The translations under genes and the position numbers were made by a program. A stretch of 64,000 nt of DNA, from the NCBI RefSeq assembly GCF_018881715.1, contig NZ_JACVPW010000002.1, positions 310,001 through 374,000 on the forward strand. The letters run 5' to 3'. The notes below the pieces were generated by a model. It saw only the letters and a program-made list of their open reading frames with translations, did not search any database and was not told the origin of the DNA. Shown here piece after piece: positions 47,444-58,099 of the stretch (positions are counted from its first letter, which is position 1; each line of letters starts with the position of its first letter). Source of the stretch: Polynucleobacter parvulilacunae. Its GTDB lineage: Bacteria > Pseudomonadota > Gammaproteobacteria > Burkholderiales > Burkholderiaceae.

Positions 47444-47484
47444 CCTGCAAGTTTAAGACTTATTCAATAAACTAGCTTGAGCCC

Positions 47485-47826
47485 ATGATTGGAAAAATAC
47501 GTCAAAAACTGATTGCATTGGATCAGCCCGCTTCAAAACCGGTTGAGGCAATCATTTGCCCAATCTGTGAGCGATTCATCCCGGATTCACAAAAGGATGC
47601 CCACCATCTCATCCCCAAGTCCAAGGGTGGGAAAACAACTGAATACCTCCATCGTATCTGCCATAAGCAAATTCATGCCTTATTTACTGAAACAGAATTG
47701 GCGCAGCAATACCATCATGCCCAGATCCTGAAAGAGCATCCAGAAATGCAGAAATTTATTCAGTGGGTATCCTCAAAGCCCGATGCTTTTTATGAGAAGA
47801 CTCGGAAAAGCGCAAGACTAAAGTAA
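47485..47826 (+). CDS. HNH-type nuclease-like protein
   Basis: CPICERFIP...DAHHLIPKSKGGKTTEYLHRICHKQIHALF. Confidence 0.82.
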   Translation: MIGKIRQKLIALDQPASKPVEAIICPICERFIPDSQKDAHHLIPKSKGGKTTEYLHRICHKQIHALFTETELAQQYHHAQILKEHPEMQKFIQWVSSKPDAFYEKTRKSARLK

Positions 47827-47920
47827 CCTTATTGGATCCAACTGCACTCTTTAGGTGCAAACTATTTTGATTTTGTGCACATCAAAATATCGTTCTAATT
47901 CTTAAAACTTAAGATAGATC

Positions 47921-48139
47921 ATGCGCATCAAAATTACAAAGAGCCTGGTGTTACCAGCCCAAATACTCGAGACTGAAAGTATTCCTGGAGCCCTATTTCC
48001 TGAGGGCGACTATCTTGCCAACCTGACGCCTGATGGAAAGATTGAGGTTATTAATACCCGAACAATTAAAGCACTGTTTTCTTTCTCTCAATTTAGAGAA
48101 AGGGTCTCACTTGGAGAATTTATTGTGATGGAGGCTTAG
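47921..48139 (+). CDS. Hypothetical protein
   Basis: 72-aa ORF with plausible composition. Confidence 0.5.
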   Translation: MRIKITKSLVLPAQILETESIPGALFPEGDYLANLTPDGKIEVINTRTIKALFSFSQFRERVSLGEFIVMEA

Positions 48140-48147
48140 TGAGGATG

Positions 48148-48525
48148 TCAGTGTGCCAAATCTAGACTTACAACTACAGCAGTCAAAGCCGAAACGGATT
48201 CGAATGCTTTGGATTGCGACCCATTTGCATCCACATCCTCCCAATTAAATTCAAGAGAAAAGTGGGCGGACTCCACTATCAACTCATAGCTGGTTAAAGG
48301 TTTATTACCTTCGCCTGCCTTAGGCTCTTCGCTGACCGGCACTCGCAGTGATTCAATGGCGGCAATTAATGTACTCACTTCATTACCGGTTAACTCGCGT
48401 GTGCGCAGCACATCATCCGTGCGCTTAATCGAAATCTTCGCCATCTCATCAATGGTCACTTCATATTGATTAAGACCGAGATCCTCCCAAACAGTCAACT
48501 CTAGAGCAATTGGGTATGCATTCAT
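48148..48525 (-). CDS. Hypothetical protein
   Basis: Translationally adjacent to the 48525..48776 ORF. Confidence 0.6.
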   Translation of the reverse strand: MNAYPIALELTVWEDLGLNQYEVTIDEMAKISIKRTDDVLRTRELTGNEVSTLIAAIESLRVPVSEEPKAGEGNKPLTSYELIVESAHFSLEFNWEDVDANGSQSKAFESVSALTAVVVSLDLAH

Positions 48526-48776
48526 TAATCTACCTCGTCAACATGGGGTTCATCAAAGTGTTCTTTATGAGGTCTGCTCTTTGCTGCTAATTGAGTCCAT
48601 TTACTTTGATGGATTCTGTAGTCGCAATTTTCAGCATGATTCTCTAGCAGGCCAAAAATAATGGTAGTAGGAATTTTGCAATGAAGGCATCGATAAGCAT
48701 GCTGATGCTCTTCAATCTTCTCTTGGGGGTAATCGATATAAAACGGCTTCATTACAACCCACTCCTTCCAGACCAA
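48525..48776 (-). CDS. Hypothetical Cys/His-containing protein
   Basis: HAYRCLHCKIPTTIIFGLLENHAENC. Confidence 0.55.
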   Translation of the reverse strand: MVWKEWVVMKPFYIDYPQEKIEEHQHAYRCLHCKIPTTIIFGLLENHAENCDYRIHQSKWTQLAAKSRPHKEHFDEPHVDEVD

Positions 48777-48849
48777 GTATGTAAAAACATCTTACACCTG
48801 AGCCTAGCTGAAGTGGCTACCATTTAAGGGTAATTAGCTATCTCACTAG

Positions 48850-50079
48850 CTAGCCCTCCAGCTCGCCTTCCCATTTAGAGATAACAGCTGTCGCCAAGCC
48901 GTTGCCCAATACATTGGTTGCTGAGCGCGCCATATCCAAGAAGTGATCCACGCCCAGAATTAAGAGAACTCCAGCCTCGGGAAGATTAAATTGCGATAGG
49001 GTTGCAGCAATCACTACCAATGAGGCCCGCGGTACACCCGCAATCCCTTTGGAAGTAATCATCAACACCAGAAGCATTAGCAACTGTTGACTGAGCTCCA
49101 TCTCAATACCGTACACCTGCGCAATAAAGATCGCCGCAAAGGTGCAGTACATCATTGAGCCGTCTAAATTAAATGAATATCCAACCGGTAAAACGAAAGA
49201 GGCAATTTTATTTTTACAGCCAAAACGCTCAACTCTTTCTAAAGTCATTGGATAGGCCGCTTCAGAACTCGCGGTAGTAAAAGCAAGTAAGGCGGGTTCA
49301 CGTAGCATTTTCACTAACTGCCAAGTACGCTTTTTAAGAACGAGCGAGCTAATTAAAATAATAACTAGCCACAGCATTGCGATTGCCGCATAGAAACTGA
49401 GCATGAATTTTCCATACGTCATCAATATGCTGATGCCATTCTCAGCAATGACTGAAGAGACTGCTGAGAATACGGCGACAGGAGCTAGCTTCATCACTGC
49501 TGTCGTAATCTTCAACATGATGTGGGAGAGCATGTCTAGATTGCGAATGAACTCATCAGCCCGTGCGCCCATACCTGCCGCACCAACACCGAAGAAAACA
49601 GCAAAGACAACAATCTGCAAGATTTCATTCTTTGCCATTGCATCAAAGATGCTGACCGGGAATATATGTCTTACAAATTCCGGAAGATTCAAGCTGGCTT
49701 TATTCAGACCCGTATTTGCTGTGATTTCAGGGAGCGTCAATTCGACCCCAATACCTGGCTGCAAAATATTCACCATGACTAAACCCAGCAACAGCGACAC
49801 CAGAGACATGGAGATAAACCAGGAAAAGGTTTTTAAGCCCACCCGCCCTATTGTGGAAGCATCACCCATTTTGGCTATACCAACCACTAAGGTAGCAAAT
49901 ACTAGTGGAGCAATGATCATTTTGATCAAACGCAGAAACACATCCGTCAAGATAGAGATGTAAATCACATACTGATCTGGGAAGGTGGAACCTGCACCAT
50001 ATAGATTTACAAGATAACCAACTAGGATACCTAAGACCATGGCCCCCAGAATGAAGTTGGTTAGCTTTTTAGAGTTCAT
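48850..50079 (-). CDS. Dicarboxylate/amino acid:cation symporter (DAACS)
   Basis: MIIAPLVFATLVVGIA, LPVGYSFNLDGSMMYCTFAAIFIAQ, GVDHFLDMARSATNVLGNGLA. Confidence 0.93.
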   Translation of the reverse strand: MNSKKLTNFILGAMVLGILVGYLVNLYGAGSTFPDQYVIYISILTDVFLRLIKMIIAPLVFATLVVGIAKMGDASTIGRVGLKTFSWFISMSLVSLLLGLVMVNILQPGIGVELTLPEITANTGLNKASLNLPEFVRHIFPVSIFDAMAKNEILQIVVFAVFFGVGAAGMGARADEFIRNLDMLSHIMLKITTAVMKLAPVAVFSAVSSVIAENGISILMTYGKFMLSFYAAIAMLWLVIILISSLVLKKRTWQLVKMLREPALLAFTTASSEAAYPMTLERVERFGCKNKIASFVLPVGYSFNLDGSMMYCTFAAIFIAQVYGIEMELSQQLLMLLVLMITSKGIAGVPRASLVVIAATLSQFNLPEAGVLLILGVDHFLDMARSATNVLGNGLATAVISKWEGELEG

Positions 50080-50203
50080 GGATGACCTATATAAATGAGG
50101 GGTATCCTAAGATTCTACCTATCTTTAAACCCACTGAGACGCTAGCTTGCAATCAAGAGGCCTATTTGAGTCGATAATGTTTGGCTGACACACCGAAGAG
50201 AAG

Positions 50204-50875
50204 ATGAATATGCTCCCTTGTATCGAACTAGAAACCACCCCGAATCCAACAGCTGCCGTAATCTGGCTCCATGGCCTTGGCGCCGACGGTAATGACTTTG
50301 TTCCCATCATCCCAGAATTAAAACTCTCCGGATGTCCTGGCATTCGCTTTATATTTCCGAGCGCTCCAAGCATGCCGGTCACTGTCAATGGCGGATACGT
50401 GATGCCAGCATGGTATGACATCATTGGTAGAAACCTCATGGACCAAGAAGATGCTGCCGGCATTCAAAGATCCGCAGCAGCTATTGTTGAGTTAATTGAA
50501 AAAGAAGCTAGTCGTGGCATTACATACGACAAGATTGTCTTGGCAGGATTTTCACAAGGCTGTGCAATGGCCCTACATATTGGTCTGCGCTTTCCACATA
50601 AGCTTGCTGGGATCATCGCGCTATCGGGTTACCTACCGCTGGCAATGACTGCCAATCTAGAAAGGCATTCCGCTAACTCTAGTACACCTATCTTTATGGC
50701 ACATGGCACCTATGACCCAGTAGTAGCGCTGGATCGCGCAGAGGCGTCATATGCGGCACTTGAAAAAATGGGCTATGCAGTAGATTGGAATGAATACCCT
50801 ATGGAGCACTCAGTCAATCATGAAGAGCTCATGGATATCTCGCGCTTCTTGCAACAGGTATTAGTGACTAAATAA
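50204..50875 (+). CDS. Carboxylesterase / phospholipase family alpha/beta hydrolase
   Basis: WLHGLGADGNDFVP, LAGFSQGCAMALH, MEHSVNHEE. Confidence 0.92.
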   Translation: MNMLPCIELETTPNPTAAVIWLHGLGADGNDFVPIIPELKLSGCPGIRFIFPSAPSMPVTVNGGYVMPAWYDIIGRNLMDQEDAAGIQRSAAAIVELIEKEASRGITYDKIVLAGFSQGCAMALHIGLRFPHKLAGIIALSGYLPLAMTANLERHSANSSTPIFMAHGTYDPVVALDRAEASYAALEKMGYAVDWNEYPMEHSVNHEELMDISRFLQQVLVTK

Positions 50876-51653
50876 GTCCATCGGCAATGAGTTTGATGCT
50901 AGCTATCAGCAAGAAGAATCTCACGGTACGGTAGTACCACTTCATAGAGATTCTTTTTGCTAAGTAGAAACCAAAGTAAACGCCGACTGGTACACAAGGC
51001 AACAAGATAATAGAAGTTGCCAGCTGCTTATAGTTCAGTAAATCCAAATAGGCATAAGGGCCTAACTTCCCAAAATTAATAATCGTGAAAAAGACGCCTA
51101 GCGTCGAGGTATAAACCATCGGCAGAAGCTTTTCTCTGAGCATATATACCGTAATTGGTGGCCCACCAATATGTGCAACGAATGATGTAAATCCAGATGT
51201 CAGTCCCATTGCACGTCCAAGCCATGGATAGGACTTTGTCTCCGCCATATCCATACGCGACATAGCCAGATTTTGAATTAAAAAGAGGAGGGTAAAAATA
51301 CCAATTGAGAGTGTTAAAACCTGCGGCGTTATAGCGGTAAAGAAAATCATTCCCAAAAGAAGTCCCGCTATTGATGGCGGAATAATAATCTTCAGAATAC
51401 GCCAATCAGCATTACGAATGAAACGACGCAAACCCACCAAATCGATAGCGATCAACAGTGGCAGCAAAATTGCCAATGCCTCATTAATACTGGACTGACT
51501 TGCCATTAGCGGCAAAGAAAGAATCCCTAGGCCGGCACCAAAGCCACTCTTGGAGATCCCAACAATGATGACACTCATCACAGCGCAGACAAAAAATGCA
51601 AATGAGTGCGCATGGAAGGACTGAGCCAGTGAGGCGGCAATTAAATCAAACAT
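50868..51653 (-). CDS. TauE/SafE-family permease
   Basis: GISKSGFGAGLGILSLPLMA; SGFTSFVAHIGGPPI. Confidence 0.9.
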   Translation of the reverse strand: MFDLIAASLAQSFHAHSFAFFVCAVMSVIIVGISKSGFGAGLGILSLPLMASQSSINEALAILLPLLIAIDLVGLRRFIRNADWRILKIIIPPSIAGLLLGMIFFTAITPQVLTLSIGIFTLLFLIQNLAMSRMDMAETKSYPWLGRAMGLTSGFTSFVAHIGGPPITVYMLREKLLPMVYTSTLGVFFTIINFGKLGPYAYLDLLNYKQLATSIILLPCVPVGVYFGFYLAKRISMKWYYRTVRFFLLIASIKLIADGLI

Positions 51654-51662
51654 CAGCAGATC

Positions 51663-52964
51663 TTACCAAGCAATGAATAGATAGACAGCCGCCGCAGCCA
51701 TAAAGCCTGTAGCTAACCATCCAAAAAATCGCATTGTCAATGAAGCAACATGAATCCCCATCACGGATTGCTTGGATGACAAGATCATAATCGCCACCAT
51801 TAAAGGAACAGCAACAACCCCATTAATCACCGCACTCCAAAATAAAGCCTTCATAGGGCTGATGGGTGAATACTGAATTGCCAGAGCCACTAAAACACTG
51901 AATGCAATGATGGCGTAGAACTTACTTGCTTGGGCGGCAGAATCTTCGAGGCTTGAGCGCCAACCAAACACTTCAGATAAAGCATAAGCAGCTGAGCCAG
52001 CGAGCACAGGAACACCCATGAGTCCTACACCGAGAATCCCAAGGGCAAATAACAAGAAAGTAAATTCACCAGCAAGAGGTCTTAGTGCGGACGCTGCTTG
52101 TGCAGCAGTATTAATGTCCTTTATACCGGCAGCATGTAGCGTCACTGCCGTAGCGAGAATAATGCAGTAAGCGGCGACATTAGAGTACAACATCCCGCTC
52201 CAGGTATCCCAATGAATTCTTCTCAGCTCTGTTTTTACTTCTTCATCATTTTGATTCTCAAGCAGACTGGTCTGCCCTCGGAGATTCATATCCTCTACCT
52301 CTTGAGAGGATTGCCAAAAGAATAAGTAGGGGCTGATAGTGGTGCCAAAAATACCAACAACGACCGCAGCCGACTCTGCACTCCATGTCAGCGTAGGAAA
52401 GAATGTACTCCAGATCACATCACCCCAAGGAATATGAACAGTAAAGAGAACCGCACCGTATGCCAATAGGGATAAAGATAACCATTTCAGAAAGAAAACA
52501 TAATGGCGATACGGAATCAATATTTGCAATGCCAAAGTCAGCAACACAAAGATACCTGTCATGATGTGCCAATTGATGCCCGTAACTAACTGTGCTACCT
52601 CGCCCATTGCGGCAATATCAGCAGCAATATTGAGGACATTGGCAATTAAGAGTAACAACACAAGAATGATTAATACTGCAGGCGGAAAGGCAAGCTTCAT
52701 ATTCGCAGATAAGCCGCGCCCCGTTACCCTGCCAATACGAGCACATAAGACCTGAATGGTCGACATCAATGGGTAGGCAAACGGCATAGTCCATAGCATG
52801 TTGAGACCAAATTGCGCACCCGCTTGAGAATAAGTCACTATCCCACTGGGATCATCGTCCGCCACACCCGTCACCAATCCTGGACCCACTCTTGATAATG
52901 GATGCTGCTTAATGCGGGACCATATTGCCGATAGATTCATGCTTTCAGTGTAGCCTCTAATCAA
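51663..52964 (-). CDS. NRAMP-family divalent metal transporter
   Basis: GPGLVTGVADDDPSGIVTYSQAGAQFG; GIFGTTISPYLFFWQSSQEVE. Confidence 0.92.
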   Translation of the reverse strand: MIRGYTESMNLSAIWSRIKQHPLSRVGPGLVTGVADDDPSGIVTYSQAGAQFGLNMLWTMPFAYPLMSTIQVLCARIGRVTGRGLSANMKLAFPPAVLIILVLLLLIANVLNIAADIAAMGEVAQLVTGINWHIMTGIFVLLTLALQILIPYRHYVFFLKWLSLSLLAYGAVLFTVHIPWGDVIWSTFFPTLTWSAESAAVVVGIFGTTISPYLFFWQSSQEVEDMNLRGQTSLLENQNDEEVKTELRRIHWDTWSGMLYSNVAAYCIILATAVTLHAAGIKDINTAAQAASALRPLAGEFTFLLFALGILGVGLMGVPVLAGSAAYALSEVFGWRSSLEDSAAQASKFYAIIAFSVLVALAIQYSPISPMKALFWSAVINGVVAVPLMVAIMILSSKQSVMGIHVASLTMRFFGWLATGFMAAAAVYLFIAW

Positions 52965-53008
52965 GAAAAAGGACTCATATAGAGCCCTTTAGTTCGGGGG
53001 TGAAGTCT

Positions 53009-54091
53009 TCAAAGCTTTTTACTAAAACTGTATTGTGCAAATGCCTGTTCAGCCACATTAAACCACTGTGCTTCCATGTTTCTGAAGGCGCGATAGTCAT
53101 CAAAGATCTTTTTGAATTGCGGGTTCTTGGCAGACTCTTCTGTATAAGTGTCCTGACTTGCTTTAAAGCACGCATCTAAGATTGAAGAGTTGAACTTACG
53201 CAGGACAGCGCCATTCTGAAGCAAGCGTTGTAGTGCTGGCGGATTGAGTGCGTCGTATTTAGCGCACATATCGGTATGCGCCTCGAAACAAGCAGCTTCC
53301 CAAGCTGCCTGGTATGCAGGCGGCAAGGAATCCCACTGCTTCTTATTCACCAAGAAAGAAAGTCCAGCAGCGCCTTCCCAGAAGGCAGGATAGTAATAGT
53401 TCTTGGCAACCTTTGCTAAGCCTAATTTTTCATCATCGTATGGACCAACAAATTCTGCAGCATCAATCGTGCCTTTTTCTAGTGCAGAGTAAATCTCGCC
53501 TGCAGGCAACTGTTGTGGCACAACACCGAGCTTTGCGAGTACTTGCCCAGCAAAGCCTGCGATACGGAATTTCAGACCCTTAAGATCTTCTGGCGATTTA
53601 ATTTCCTTACGAAACCAACCACCCATTTGTGTGCCAGTCTGCCCGCCCAGAAAATTCACAATGTTGTAACTGGCATAGAGCTCGCGCATGAGCTTCATAC
53701 CATTGCCGTGCAGCATCCAGGCGGATTGTTGACGGGCAGTCATACCAAATGGAGCGGCAGTATCGAAAATAAATGCGCTGTTCTTACCGAGATAGTAGTA
53801 GCTAGCAGTATGTCCGCACTCTACCGTGCCATTCTGTACTGCATCCAACACTTGCAGTGCAGGCACCACCTCTCCAGCCGCAAATACTTTGACATTAAAT
53901 TTGCCATCAGTTGCTTTGCTTAAAGCCTTAGCAAACACCTCAGGAGTGCCAAACAATGTATCCAATGATTTAGGAAAGCTCGATACCAAACGCCAATTGA
54001 GGGTTGGCAGGCTTTGCGCAATAGATGGCGCAGCAAGGGCTGCAGCGCCAGCGCCAATAGTGGCTTTCTTTAAAAATGAACGTCTTTGCAT
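53009..54091 (-). CDS. TRAP transporter substrate-binding protein (DctP family), Tat-like signal
   Basis: MQRRSFLKKATIGAGAAALAAPSIAQ; WRLVSSFPKSLDTLFG. Confidence 0.93.
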   Translation of the reverse strand: MQRRSFLKKATIGAGAAALAAPSIAQSLPTLNWRLVSSFPKSLDTLFGTPEVFAKALSKATDGKFNVKVFAAGEVVPALQVLDAVQNGTVECGHTASYYYLGKNSAFIFDTAAPFGMTARQQSAWMLHGNGMKLMRELYASYNIVNFLGGQTGTQMGGWFRKEIKSPEDLKGLKFRIAGFAGQVLAKLGVVPQQLPAGEIYSALEKGTIDAAEFVGPYDDEKLGLAKVAKNYYYPAFWEGAAGLSFLVNKKQWDSLPPAYQAAWEAACFEAHTDMCAKYDALNPPALQRLLQNGAVLRKFNSSILDACFKASQDTYTEESAKNPQFKKIFDDYRAFRNMEAQWFNVAEQAFAQYSFSKKL

Positions 54092-54139
54092 TGTCCTTAC
54101 CCCTTTAAGAAATAGTGAGTTTGTCTTCGGTTACTGCGT

Positions 54140-55486
54140 TTATTTTCCACCAACCGTCATCGATCCCAATAAGATAGATCCCGTTTCCTTGGTGCCGCGT
54201 ATAAGAGTATCGCTACCAATCAATTGAATATCTAACAGCATATCGCGCAAGTTACCTGCAATGGTGACCTCTTCAACCGGATACTGAATCTCGCCATTCT
54301 CCACCCAATAACCAAAGGCACCACGAGAGTAATCGCCTGTGACGTAATTCACGCCCTGCCCCATGAGCTCGGTAACCAATAAACCAGTACCCATCTCTTT
54401 TAGCAAAGCAGGCAAACCACCTTTGGGAGTTTTTTTACTCTTCAGTGTAAGGTGATGAGAGCCACCAGCATTACCAGTAGTTTGCATACCTAACTTACGT
54501 GCCGAATAGGTTGATAAAAAATACCCTTCTAGAATTCCTTTATCAACGACTGTACGGGCGGAAGTTTTTACACCTTCTTCGTCAAATGGCGCACTACCCG
54601 TCATAGCTTTCAAATGCGGATCTTCGAATAGGCTGACGTGCTTTGGCAACACTTGCTTACCCAAACTATCGAGCAGAAAGCTGGAGCGGCGGTATAAAGC
54701 ACCACCTGAGACCGCCTGCACCAAGCCTCCCAATAAGCCAGCAGCTAAGGGCGCTTCAAAGATTACTGGGCAACGCCTCGTAGTTAACGAGCGTGCTTTT
54801 AACCTTGAAAGTGCCCGCTGAGCAGCATAGATTCCAATTGCAGCAGGATCTGCCAACTCTTCCGGAATGCGAGAGCTTGAATACCAATCATCGCGCTGCA
54901 TATGCCCTTTCTTACCACCCTCATTTGCAATGGGCGCACAAGAAATGTAGTGACGAGAAAATGGATAGCCTCCCATAAACCCATGCGAGGTACCCATCAT
55001 AAAATGCGCATGATGCGCTGATACAGAAGCGCCATCACTATTTTGGATTTGCTTACTTACTGAAAATGCTGCACCTTCAGCAGTACGCGCAATTTCTACA
55101 GCGCGTACTGCATCTAAATTCCATGGATGAAATAAATCAAGATCCAGCGGATTTTTTTCCAAGAGCTCAGCTTCAGCAGGACCCGCACATAAATCTTCAG
55201 CGGTATGCTGCGCAATATGATACGCAGCATCCACTGTGGCCTTTAGAGACTCTTTAGAAAAATCGCTTGTACTGGCATTACCGCGATGATGACCCAAAAA
55301 TACCGTAACCCCAACTTGCTTATCCAAACTTTGCTCGATAGTTTCAACCTCACCTTTGCGGACGGTTACCGAAAGACCCTGACCCTCAGAAACTTCGGCA
55401 ATGGCATCTGAGGCACCCCTTCTTTTGGCCTCTTTAAGCATGAAATCGATGATTTCTTGAAACTGGTTGGATGTGTATGTAAACAT
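54140..55486 (-). CDS. pmbA: Metalloprotease PmbA (TldE)
   Basis: ARKLGMQTTGNAGGSHHL; SRGAFGYWVENGEIQYPVEEVTIAGNL. Confidence 0.93.
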   Translation of the reverse strand: MFTYTSNQFQEIIDFMLKEAKRRGASDAIAEVSEGQGLSVTVRKGEVETIEQSLDKQVGVTVFLGHHRGNASTSDFSKESLKATVDAAYHIAQHTAEDLCAGPAEAELLEKNPLDLDLFHPWNLDAVRAVEIARTAEGAAFSVSKQIQNSDGASVSAHHAHFMMGTSHGFMGGYPFSRHYISCAPIANEGGKKGHMQRDDWYSSSRIPEELADPAAIGIYAAQRALSRLKARSLTTRRCPVIFEAPLAAGLLGGLVQAVSGGALYRRSSFLLDSLGKQVLPKHVSLFEDPHLKAMTGSAPFDEEGVKTSARTVVDKGILEGYFLSTYSARKLGMQTTGNAGGSHHLTLKSKKTPKGGLPALLKEMGTGLLVTELMGQGVNYVTGDYSRGAFGYWVENGEIQYPVEEVTIAGNLRDMLLDIQLIGSDTLIRGTKETGSILLGSMTVGGK

Positions 55487-55512
55487 GCCCTAATAATAGC
55501 TAGAATAGAAAT

Positions 55513-56136
55513 ATGAAGCATACAGAAGCCCTAAAACGAAATAGCCCAAATGAGGTCAAAATTGGCCTGATTTCCATCTCGGATCGCGCCAGTAAGGGCG
55601 TTTATCAGGATGAGGGCATTCCCGCCCTGCAAACCTGGCTCACGAAGGCAATTAGTAATCCCTGCGTTTTTCATGAACGCCTGATTGCCGATGAATCTGA
55701 AGCGATTACCGAGACTATTGTTGAATTGGTTGATGAACTAGGGTGCGATTTAGTCCTCACCACAGGCGGCACAGGCCCCTCCAGAAGAGATGTCACCCCA
55801 GAGGCTACTCGTGAGGCTGGAACCCGTGAGATGCCCGGATTTGGCGAGCAGATGCGTCAAATTAGCCTGCACTTTGTACCAACTGCAATTCTCTCCAGAC
55901 AAACTGCAGTCCTCAGAGAAATTGACGGCCATGCCGCTCTAGTCATTAACTTGCCTGGACAGCCTAAGGCGATTGCAGAAACGCTGGAAGGCCTCAAGGA
56001 TGAAAATGGCAAATCCATCGTGCCCGGCATTTTTGCCGCAGTGCCTTATTGCATTGACTTGATTGGTGGCCCATACATCGAAACCGATGAAACAGTCATC
56101 AAGGTCTTCAGACCAAAGAGCGCCATCAAAAAATGA
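55513..56136 (+). CDS. mog: Molybdopterin adenylyltransferase (MogA/MoaB)
   Basis: IGLISISDRASKGVYQDEGIPAL; LVLTTGGTGPSRRDVTPEAT; INLPGQPKA. Confidence 0.93.
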   Translation: MKHTEALKRNSPNEVKIGLISISDRASKGVYQDEGIPALQTWLTKAISNPCVFHERLIADESEAITETIVELVDELGCDLVLTTGGTGPSRRDVTPEATREAGTREMPGFGEQMRQISLHFVPTAILSRQTAVLREIDGHAALVINLPGQPKAIAETLEGLKDENGKSIVPGIFAAVPYCIDLIGGPYIETDETVIKVFRPKSAIKK

Positions 56137-56159
56137 TTGACCGCCTTAGCAGATAAACA

Positions 56160-56184
56160 AAAGGTCCGCAGTGCGGACCTTTTT
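56160..56184. terminator. Rho-independent terminator
   Basis: aaaggtccgcagtgcggacctttttct. Confidence 0.75.
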
Positions 56185-56216
56185 CTTCTCTCTTTTTCTT
56201 TTTTCGCCGTCCTTAT

Positions 56217-56828
56217 TTACTGCTGAGGCAAGGGAATAATAAATTTCTCGCGATAGTACTTAAGCTCTTCAATCGACTCTTCGATATCAGCTAAAGCAGT
56301 ATGTGCCTGGTTCTTAGTAAAGCCTTTAACCAATTCTGGATGCCAGCGCTTGCACAATTCTTTTAATGTAGATACATCGATATTTCGATAATGAAAGTAA
56401 GCCTCTAACTTAGGCATGTACTTCGCCATAAAGCGTCTGTCTTGGCCAATCGTATTGCCACACATTGGCGCAATACCAGCCTTGATGTATTTTTTCAAAA
56501 AAGCAATGCATTCTGCTTCAACGGTCGCCTCATCCAAAGTGGATGCCTTTACCTTATCGATCAAACCAGAGCGGCCATGAGTACCCTTATTCCAGGCATC
56601 CATTGCATCTAAGACTGTGTCTTCTTGATGCACTACCCAGACAGGGGCGGTGGCGATGGTGTTGAGGTGGGCATCCGTAACAATGATGGCAATTTCCAGA
56701 ATTCGTTCGTTTTCTGGATTTAGTCCTGACATCTCCATATCCACCCAAATGAGATGCTCATTGGCTGGTGCCGCCTTAGTTGTTGCCACGGCTGCTACTG
56801 TGGCTGTAGTGTTGATTTGCTCGCTCAT
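56217..56828 (-). CDS. orn: Oligoribonuclease
   Basis: [76 protein letters not shown]. Confidence 0.96.
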   Translation of the reverse strand: MSEQINTTATVAAVATTKAAPANEHLIWVDMEMSGLNPENERILEIAIIVTDAHLNTIATAPVWVVHQEDTVLDAMDAWNKGTHGRSGLIDKVKASTLDEATVEAECIAFLKKYIKAGIAPMCGNTIGQDRRFMAKYMPKLEAYFHYRNIDVSTLKELCKRWHPELVKGFTKNQAHTALADIEESIEELKYYREKFIIPLPQQ

Positions 56829-56843
56829 ATCTATAATGATCTC

Positions 56844-58097
56844 ATGACATTCACAATTGTTTTCCTAATCGCCTTTATCGCCAGCTTTGGCCTTCGCCAC
56901 TGGCTATCCCAACGTCAAATTCGCTATGTAGCACAGCATCGCAATGCCGTCCCTGCAGATTTCGCTGAAAAAGTGACTTTAGCCGAACATCAAAAGGCTG
57001 CCGACTACACCATCGCCAAATTACGTCTGGGCATTTTAGAGAACGGGGTCAGCGCCATTATTTTAATTGGCTTCACCTTACTAGGTGGACTGCAGATTTT
57101 GAATATGGCTTTACTCCAATTCTTAGGCGAAGGCGTTGCTCAGCAAATTGCTTTGCTAGTCTCCATTGTGATTATTTCCGGAATACTCGATATCCCCTTC
57201 TCTTGGTACAAACAGTTCCATCTTGAAGAGCGCTTTGGCTTTAATCGCATGGGCAAGAAATTATTCTTCTCAGACATATTTAAAGGCATGGCAGTAGGCG
57301 GGGCGATTGGCATTCCATTGCTCTGGGTCATTCTGACTTTGATGGCAAAAGCGGGGGATTTATGGTGGCTGTGGGCATGGGCAGTTTTGACTGCGTTTAG
57401 CTTGTTGATGCAGTGGATCTTCCCAACCTTTATTGCCCCACTCTTTAATAAGTTTCAAGCTTTAGAAGATGGTCCTTTAAAAACACAGATTGAAGCACTA
57501 CTCAAACGCTGTGATTTTGCCAGCCAAGGTTTATTTGTGATGGATGGCAGTAAACGTAGTGCTCACGGCAATGCATTCTTTGCCGGAATGGGCAAAGCAA
57601 AGCGAATTGTATTTTTTGATACCTTAATTGAGAAACTCAACCCAGGCGAAGTAGAGGCTGTTCTTGCTCATGAGCTTGGCCACTTTAAATGCAAACATAT
57701 TCGCAAACGTCTCTTGGTTTCCTTCGCCCTGAGCTTTGGTATGTTCGCCCTCCTGGGCTGGATTAGCACCAAGGTGTGGTTCTATACAGACTTAGGTGTA
57801 ATGCCTAATCTCAATGGTTACAACGGTGGCTTAGCCCTGGCGCTCTTTATGCTGGTATCGCCTGTCTTTAGCTTCTTCTTCACGCCACTATCTAGCCTTG
57901 CTTCTCGCAAACATGAATATGAAGCAGATGGCTTTGCTGCTGAAAAATCTTCTGCAAAAGATTTGATTACTGCCTTAGTAAAGTTGTATCAAGACAATGC
58001 ATCGACCCTAACGCCAGATCCGATCTACACCGCTTTCTATAGCTCGCATCCGCCTGCACCATTGCGCATTGCCAACTTGCAACGCTTTAGCTCATAA
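56844..58097 (+). CDS. M48-family CAAX-type endopeptidase (start revised from 56754)
   Basis: [13 protein letters not shown] zinc motif; [24 protein letters not shown]. Confidence 0.92.
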   Translation: MTFTIVFLIAFIASFGLRHWLSQRQIRYVAQHRNAVPADFAEKVTLAEHQKAADYTIAKLRLGILENGVSAIILIGFTLLGGLQILNMALLQFLGEGVAQQIALLVSIVIISGILDIPFSWYKQFHLEERFGFNRMGKKLFFSDIFKGMAVGGAIGIPLLWVILTLMAKAGDLWWLWAWAVLTAFSLLMQWIFPTFIAPLFNKFQALEDGPLKTQIEALLKRCDFASQGLFVMDGSKRSAHGNAFFAGMGKAKRIVFFDTLIEKLNPGEVEAVLAHELGHFKCKHIRKRLLVSFALSFGMFALLGWISTKVWFYTDLGVMPNLNGYNGGLALALFMLVSPVFSFFFTPLSSLASRKHEYEADGFAAEKSSAKDLITALVKLYQDNASTLTPDPIYTAFYSSHPPAPLRIANLQRFSS

Positions 58098-58099
58098 CA

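Noticed and set aside
49403-49963. 186-aa plus-strand ORF opposite the DAACS transporter
   Set aside because: Antisense shadow ORF caused by codon bias of the strongly supported transporter gene.
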